NCBI GenBank assembly: GCA_949282965.1
Contig: CASDQW010000109.1
Coordinates: 92,182-156,181 of the forward strand
Direction: 5' to 3'
DNA length: 64,000 bases
Source of the DNA: an uncultured Lentisphaeria bacterium
GTDB lineage: Bacteria > Verrucomicrobiota > Lentisphaeria > Victivallales > Victivallaceae
The translations under genes and the position numbers were made by a program. The notes beneath the pieces are model-generated. The model had not been told where the DNA came from. It was given only the letters and a program-made list of their open reading frames with translations, and made no database searches. This document shows, piece by piece, positions 61,733 through 64,000 of this stretch (its first letter is position 1; each line of letters opens with the position of its first letter).

Positions 61733-63133
61733 TCAGCCGGTCTGGATTTCTCCGTCAAAATAGTTTTCCCGGGCCATGCGGCGCATATTTTCCAGAATCT
61801 GGACTTCCAGCTGCCGGATACGTTCCCGGGTCAGGCCGAAGCGGTTGCTCACTTCCACCAGCGGTTGCGGCTTCTGGTCGAAGAGGCCGAACCGCAGGAT
61901 GATGATCTGCTGATCCCGCTCCGGCAAGGTTCCGAGCATTTCGTAGAGTTTATCATACAAGATCTTGCGCGCATAGTCATGGATCGGACTTGCACTGTGG
62001 TCGTCGGCGATGATGTCTTCCAGCATGGATCCTTCATCGCTACCAGTGAGTGGTGCCTGGAGCGAAATCGTCTGCCAGGCCATTTTCCGAATGGCGCTGA
62101 GGCGTGCGACGGGGACTTCGAGCATGGCGGCCAGCTCCTGAACTTCCGGGACTCTGTCATGCTCTTGAATGAATCGCTGTTCCGCCCGGTTCATGGCATT
62201 GATGGTGTTGATCATGTGAGCCGGGATGCGGATGACCCGGGACTGCTCGGCGATGGAACGGGCGATGTTCTGGCGGATCCACCAGCTGGCGTAAGTGCTG
62301 AATTTGTGGCCGAGCCGGAAGTCGAATTTTTCCAGAGCCCGCAACAGTCCGAGGTTGCCTTCCTGGATGAGGTCATTGAATTGCAGGCCGCGGTTGCGGT
62401 ATTTCTGCGCAATGCTGATGACCAGACGCAGGTTGGCTTCGATCATCCGATTGCGGATGTTCATCAGACGTTCCCGGACGTTGCGCAGCGCCTGTAGATA
62501 CTCGGGCAATTCCTCTGCGGTCATGGTGAATTTCCGGCAGATCAAGTCAAGCTGGCGTCGACTCAGTCGGTCGATGCGGATATTGTTCGCGTTGGCTCCG
62601 GCTCCGGCCATACGCAGATACTCGTTGATGATGGCATAGAATTCTTCCAGATAATCTCCGGCAAGATCATAGCGTGACAACAGTTCCGCCTGATGCAGCC
62701 GTGCTTTCCGGCGTTCTTCCGCAGGTTCTTTAAGGGTATCGGCGACTTTTTTGGCCGTTGCGAGGATTTCATTTTTCCAGGCGTTGAGGGCCTGCCGGCG
62801 GTTTTTATGGTTCATGTCCGGCATCTTCATGGCGGACGGGGTGAAATGATCGGCCGGATTTTCCCCGTTGATGCAACGATCAATGACGCGCAGGACTTCG
62901 TGACAGGTGAAGCCAAACTGCAACAGTTCCCGGCGGAATTCACGGTCCACCTGGTCGACTTCTGAGCCGAGCTCGGCAAGCTCCTCGGAGGATAGCATCG
63001 GCATCTGGCCGATCTGCCTCAGATAGATGTTCAGGGAATCGTCGAAGTCATCGATTCCCGAGTGTCCACCAACGGCTCCCGGTTCCATGACGGGGAGCTG
63101 TCCGGTAGCATCCTGAGGCTGTTCTTTCCGCAT
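61733..63133 (-). CDS. RNA polymerase sigma-70 factor of the RpoD/RpoS group
   Basis: The 466-residue protein (from ATG 63133) has region 1.2 (SLNIYLRQIGQMPML) and then an insert of about 150 residues. Region 2 follows (MIEANLRLVISIAQKYRNRG, then QEGNLGLLRALEKFDFRLG and YASWWIRQNIARSIAEQSRVIRIP), then region 3 and region 4 (LPERDQQIIILRFGL and the DNA-recognition helix GLTRERIRQLEVQILENMRR). It recognises -35/-10 promoters. Housekeeping versus general stress sigma cannot be decided from this alone. A GTG at 63169 would add 12 residues but lacks a ribosome binding site. ATG 63133 has a weak CAGGG site. A long leader hairpin lies just upstream. Confidence 0.92.
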   Translation of the reverse strand: MRKEQPQDATGQLPVMEPGAVGGHSGIDDFDDSLNIYLRQIGQMPMLSSEELAELGSEVDQVDREFRRELLQFGFTCHEVLRVIDRCINGENPADHFTPSAMKMPDMNHKNRRQALNAWKNEILATAKKVADTLKEPAEERRKARLHQAELLSRYDLAGDYLEEFYAIINEYLRMAGAGANANNIRIDRLSRRQLDLICRKFTMTAEELPEYLQALRNVRERLMNIRNRMIEANLRLVISIAQKYRNRGLQFNDLIQEGNLGLLRALEKFDFRLGHKFSTYASWWIRQNIARSIAEQSRVIRIPAHMINTINAMNRAEQRFIQEHDRVPEVQELAAMLEVPVARLSAIRKMAWQTISLQAPLTGSDEGSMLEDIIADDHSASPIHDYARKILYDKLYEMLGTLPERDQQIIILRFGLFDQKPQPLVEVSNRFGLTRERIRQLEVQILENMRRMARENYFDGEIQTG

Positions 63134-63168
63134 AATTTTGTGCCCTGCTGCAATCTGAGAGTCATGCA

Positions 63169-63209
63169 CACATGTTTACTGACCGGCATAGCCCGGGTGA
63201 AAACATGTG
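63169..63209 (-). promoter_or_regulatory. Stem-loop in the sigma-factor mRNA leader
   Basis: CACATGTTT (63169-63177) and AAACATGTG (63201-63209) are perfect 9-bp complements. Inside them a second stem (CCGG-loop-CCGG, 63183-63196) stacks. In the minus-strand mRNA it lies between the promoter and the start codon, so it could control translation, or serve as a DNA operator. Confidence 0.55.
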
Positions 63210-63232
63210 GTTGTATGGCCTCTATCTATGGT

Positions 63233-63260
63233 AATGTAACTTTTGTTTGGATTTTTTCAA
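63233..63260 (-). promoter_or_regulatory. Promoter of the sigma-factor gene
   Basis: On the minus strand TTGAAA (63255-63260) and TACATT (63233-63238) are 16 bp apart, giving a leader of about 90 bases that contains the 63169-63209 hairpin. Confidence 0.5.
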
Positions 63261-63268
63261 AAAAACTC

Positions 63269-63296
63269 TTGCATTTTTTCCGAAAAAGGATATTTT
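63269..63296 (+). promoter_or_regulatory. Promoter of tRNA-Ala
   Basis: TTGCAT (63269-63274) and TATTTT (63291-63296) are 16 bp apart, about 17 bp before the mature tRNA 5' end. Confidence 0.5.
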
Positions 63297-63313
63297 AAGG
63301 GACAACAAACAAT

Positions 63314-63390
63314 GGGGCTGTAGCTCAGTTGGCTAGAGCGATACGTTCGCATCGTATAGGTCAAGGGTTCGAATCCCTCCAGCTCCACCA
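63314..63390 (+). tRNA. tRNA-Ala (anticodon CGC)
   Basis: The 77-base gene folds into a cloverleaf: acceptor GGGGCTG/CAGCTCC, anticodon stem ATACG/CGTAT with loop TTCGCAT (anticodon CGC, reading GCG), and T arm with TTCGAAT. Discriminator A and CCA are encoded. The G3-U70 wobble pair, the identity element of alanine tRNA, is present. Confidence 0.97.
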
Positions 63391-63405
63391 TTTTGAAAAT
63401 TCTCC

Positions 63406-63432
63406 GCCGACCGGTCTTCTGGTCGGCTTTTT
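63406..63432 (+). terminator. Terminator after tRNA-Ala
   Basis: GCCGACC (63406-63412) and GGTCGGC (63421-63427) form a 7-bp stem followed by five T. A related, degenerate copy (GACCGGTC, TTTT, GGTC) occurs at 63553-63568. Confidence 0.8.
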
Positions 63433-64000
63433 CGTTTCCGGGGTAAATTTGAGCTCAACTCGCGTTTTGCCCGAAAGCGGAGAATCTCCACTTTTCTCTT
63501 ATGAAGGTGTGTTTCAGACCCTTCTCCCGGTAAATTCTCCGGGGGAGTAAAAGACCGGTCTTTTGGTCTGGAGAGCATTTTTTGGAGGAAACACACGTCG
63601 AGAAGCTCGACCTTTGATCGTCAATTTTTTTCTGCTATACATTCATTTTGTAATCTTTTATTAATGTAACATGTTTATAATTAAGTAATAATACAAAAAT
63701 AAACTTGCAGAGGACATGTGTTCAAAAAATCAAGAGGTCGACCCCTTATTCGCGCAATTCATAACAAAAGACTTTTTGATTCAGAGAATTTTTCGAGTTT
63801 TGCGAAATTCGTTTTTCAGAACAAACGACCTTTACTTCTGCGTTCACTCCGTCCTCCGGACGGTTCCGGCGCTTCCGGATCGCCTTTCTTTGAAAGCCGA
63901 TCCTCCAGCGTCGGTCAATTTGATTTATGATTCAGAAATTCTGATTTGCAATCAGAATTTTCCATGCTATCTTACTCTTATTGACAGAATATGATGCAAT
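63433..64000. other. AT-rich region after tRNA-Ala without a convincing gene
   Basis: No reading frame has a clear ribosome binding site, codon use like the neighbours, or family similarity. Base composition drops sharply between about 63603 and 63790, unlike the GC-rich rest of the window. Features seen are a degenerate repeat of the tRNA terminator hairpin (63553-63568), an 11-bp perfect stem-loop AAATTCTGATT/AATCAGAATTT (63936-63960), a weak promoter (TTGATC 63614-63619, TATACA 63636-63641) and a TTGACA at 63981-63986 whose -10 would lie beyond the window. Confidence 0.5.

Noticed and set aside
63333..63596. 87-codon minus-strand frame across tRNA-Ala ending in GGIRTLDLYDANVSL
   Set aside because: This is a well-known spurious translation of the antisense strand of a tRNA gene.
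63716..63994. 92-codon frame (and an overlapping 70-codon frame) in the AT-rich block
   Set aside because: No ribosome binding site with proper spacing, no family similarity, and two equally open frames overlap.

Overview
The window is about 64 kb of GC-rich, densely coded bacterial chromosome. It suggests a Gram-negative, probably anaerobic, glycan-degrading member of the PVC group, most like a Lentisphaerota/Victivallis-type gut bacterium. This placement is inferred from gene content: an RND efflux pair, Lgt and LdcA; a B12-dependent ribonucleotide reductase; a very large secreted heparinase II/III protein; and four Gfo/Idh/MocA dehydrogenases. No marker gene was compared, so the taxonomy is tentative. 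I see no rRNA, CRISPR array, transposase or phage gene. There are two tRNA genes, Gln(UUG) and Ala(CGC).

Layout. 0-1.6 kb: the end of an unidentified gene, then rplU and purC. 1.7-3.2 kb: a secreted beta-helix protein, then tRNA-Gln on the minus strand. 3.5-13.3 kb: a tightly packed plus-strand run of a DUF368 undecaprenyl-phosphate translocase, lgt, an RluD-type pseudouridine synthase, ldcA, a class III aminotransferase, a double amidohydrolase, a 2-hydroxyacid dehydrogenase, an unknown protein, arfB and a WecE-type sugar aminotransferase. 13.3-20.1 kb: a nitroreductase, a Gfo/Idh oxidoreductase and the heparinase-family protein on the minus strand, with a divergent AraC regulator. 20.2-25.5 kb: a TauE/SafE exporter and an RND pump with its adaptor. 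25.7-32.4 kb: an overlapping housekeeping run of an RsmB-type methyltransferase, folB, a flavin-reductase-like protein, mutS and an RNB exoribonuclease.

32.5-34.8 kb holds nrdJ, whose promoter carries two NrdR-box-like sites 32 bp apart centre to centre. 35.1-39.7 kb is a redox operon (SDR, FAD flavoprotein, XRE-cupin regulator, Old Yellow Enzyme homologue). 39.7-44.7 kb: prfA, rpmE, an uncharacterised protein and pnp. 45.2-47.5 kb: a NamZ-like (DUF1343) protein and a KDG-kinase-like sugar kinase. 47.7-54.8 kb: a six-gene catabolic operon (two Gfo/Idh enzymes, a 2-hydroxyacid dehydrogenase, a class III aminotransferase, an M20 hydrolase and a Zn-alcohol dehydrogenase), divergent from the kinase. 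A separately promoted third Gfo/Idh gene and a deacetylase-like secreted protein follow. 57.3-61.6 kb: a three-gene ABC importer of the ferric/thiamine/phosphonate type. 61.7-63.4 kb: a primary-type sigma-70 factor and tRNA-Ala, ending in AT-rich DNA with no convincing gene.

Together the accessory genes point to breakdown of complex acidic or amino-containing glycans: extracellular cleavage (beta-helix protein, heparinase-family protein, perhaps NamZ), then oxidation, deacylation and transamination in the cytoplasm, with a 2-keto-3-deoxygluconate kinase as a plausible exit to central metabolism. The least described parts are the 47.7-54.8 kb operon, the 35-39.7 kb flavin operon and the 7.2-11.7 kb cluster with its double amidohydrolase and unknown protein. 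All substrate assignments are inference.
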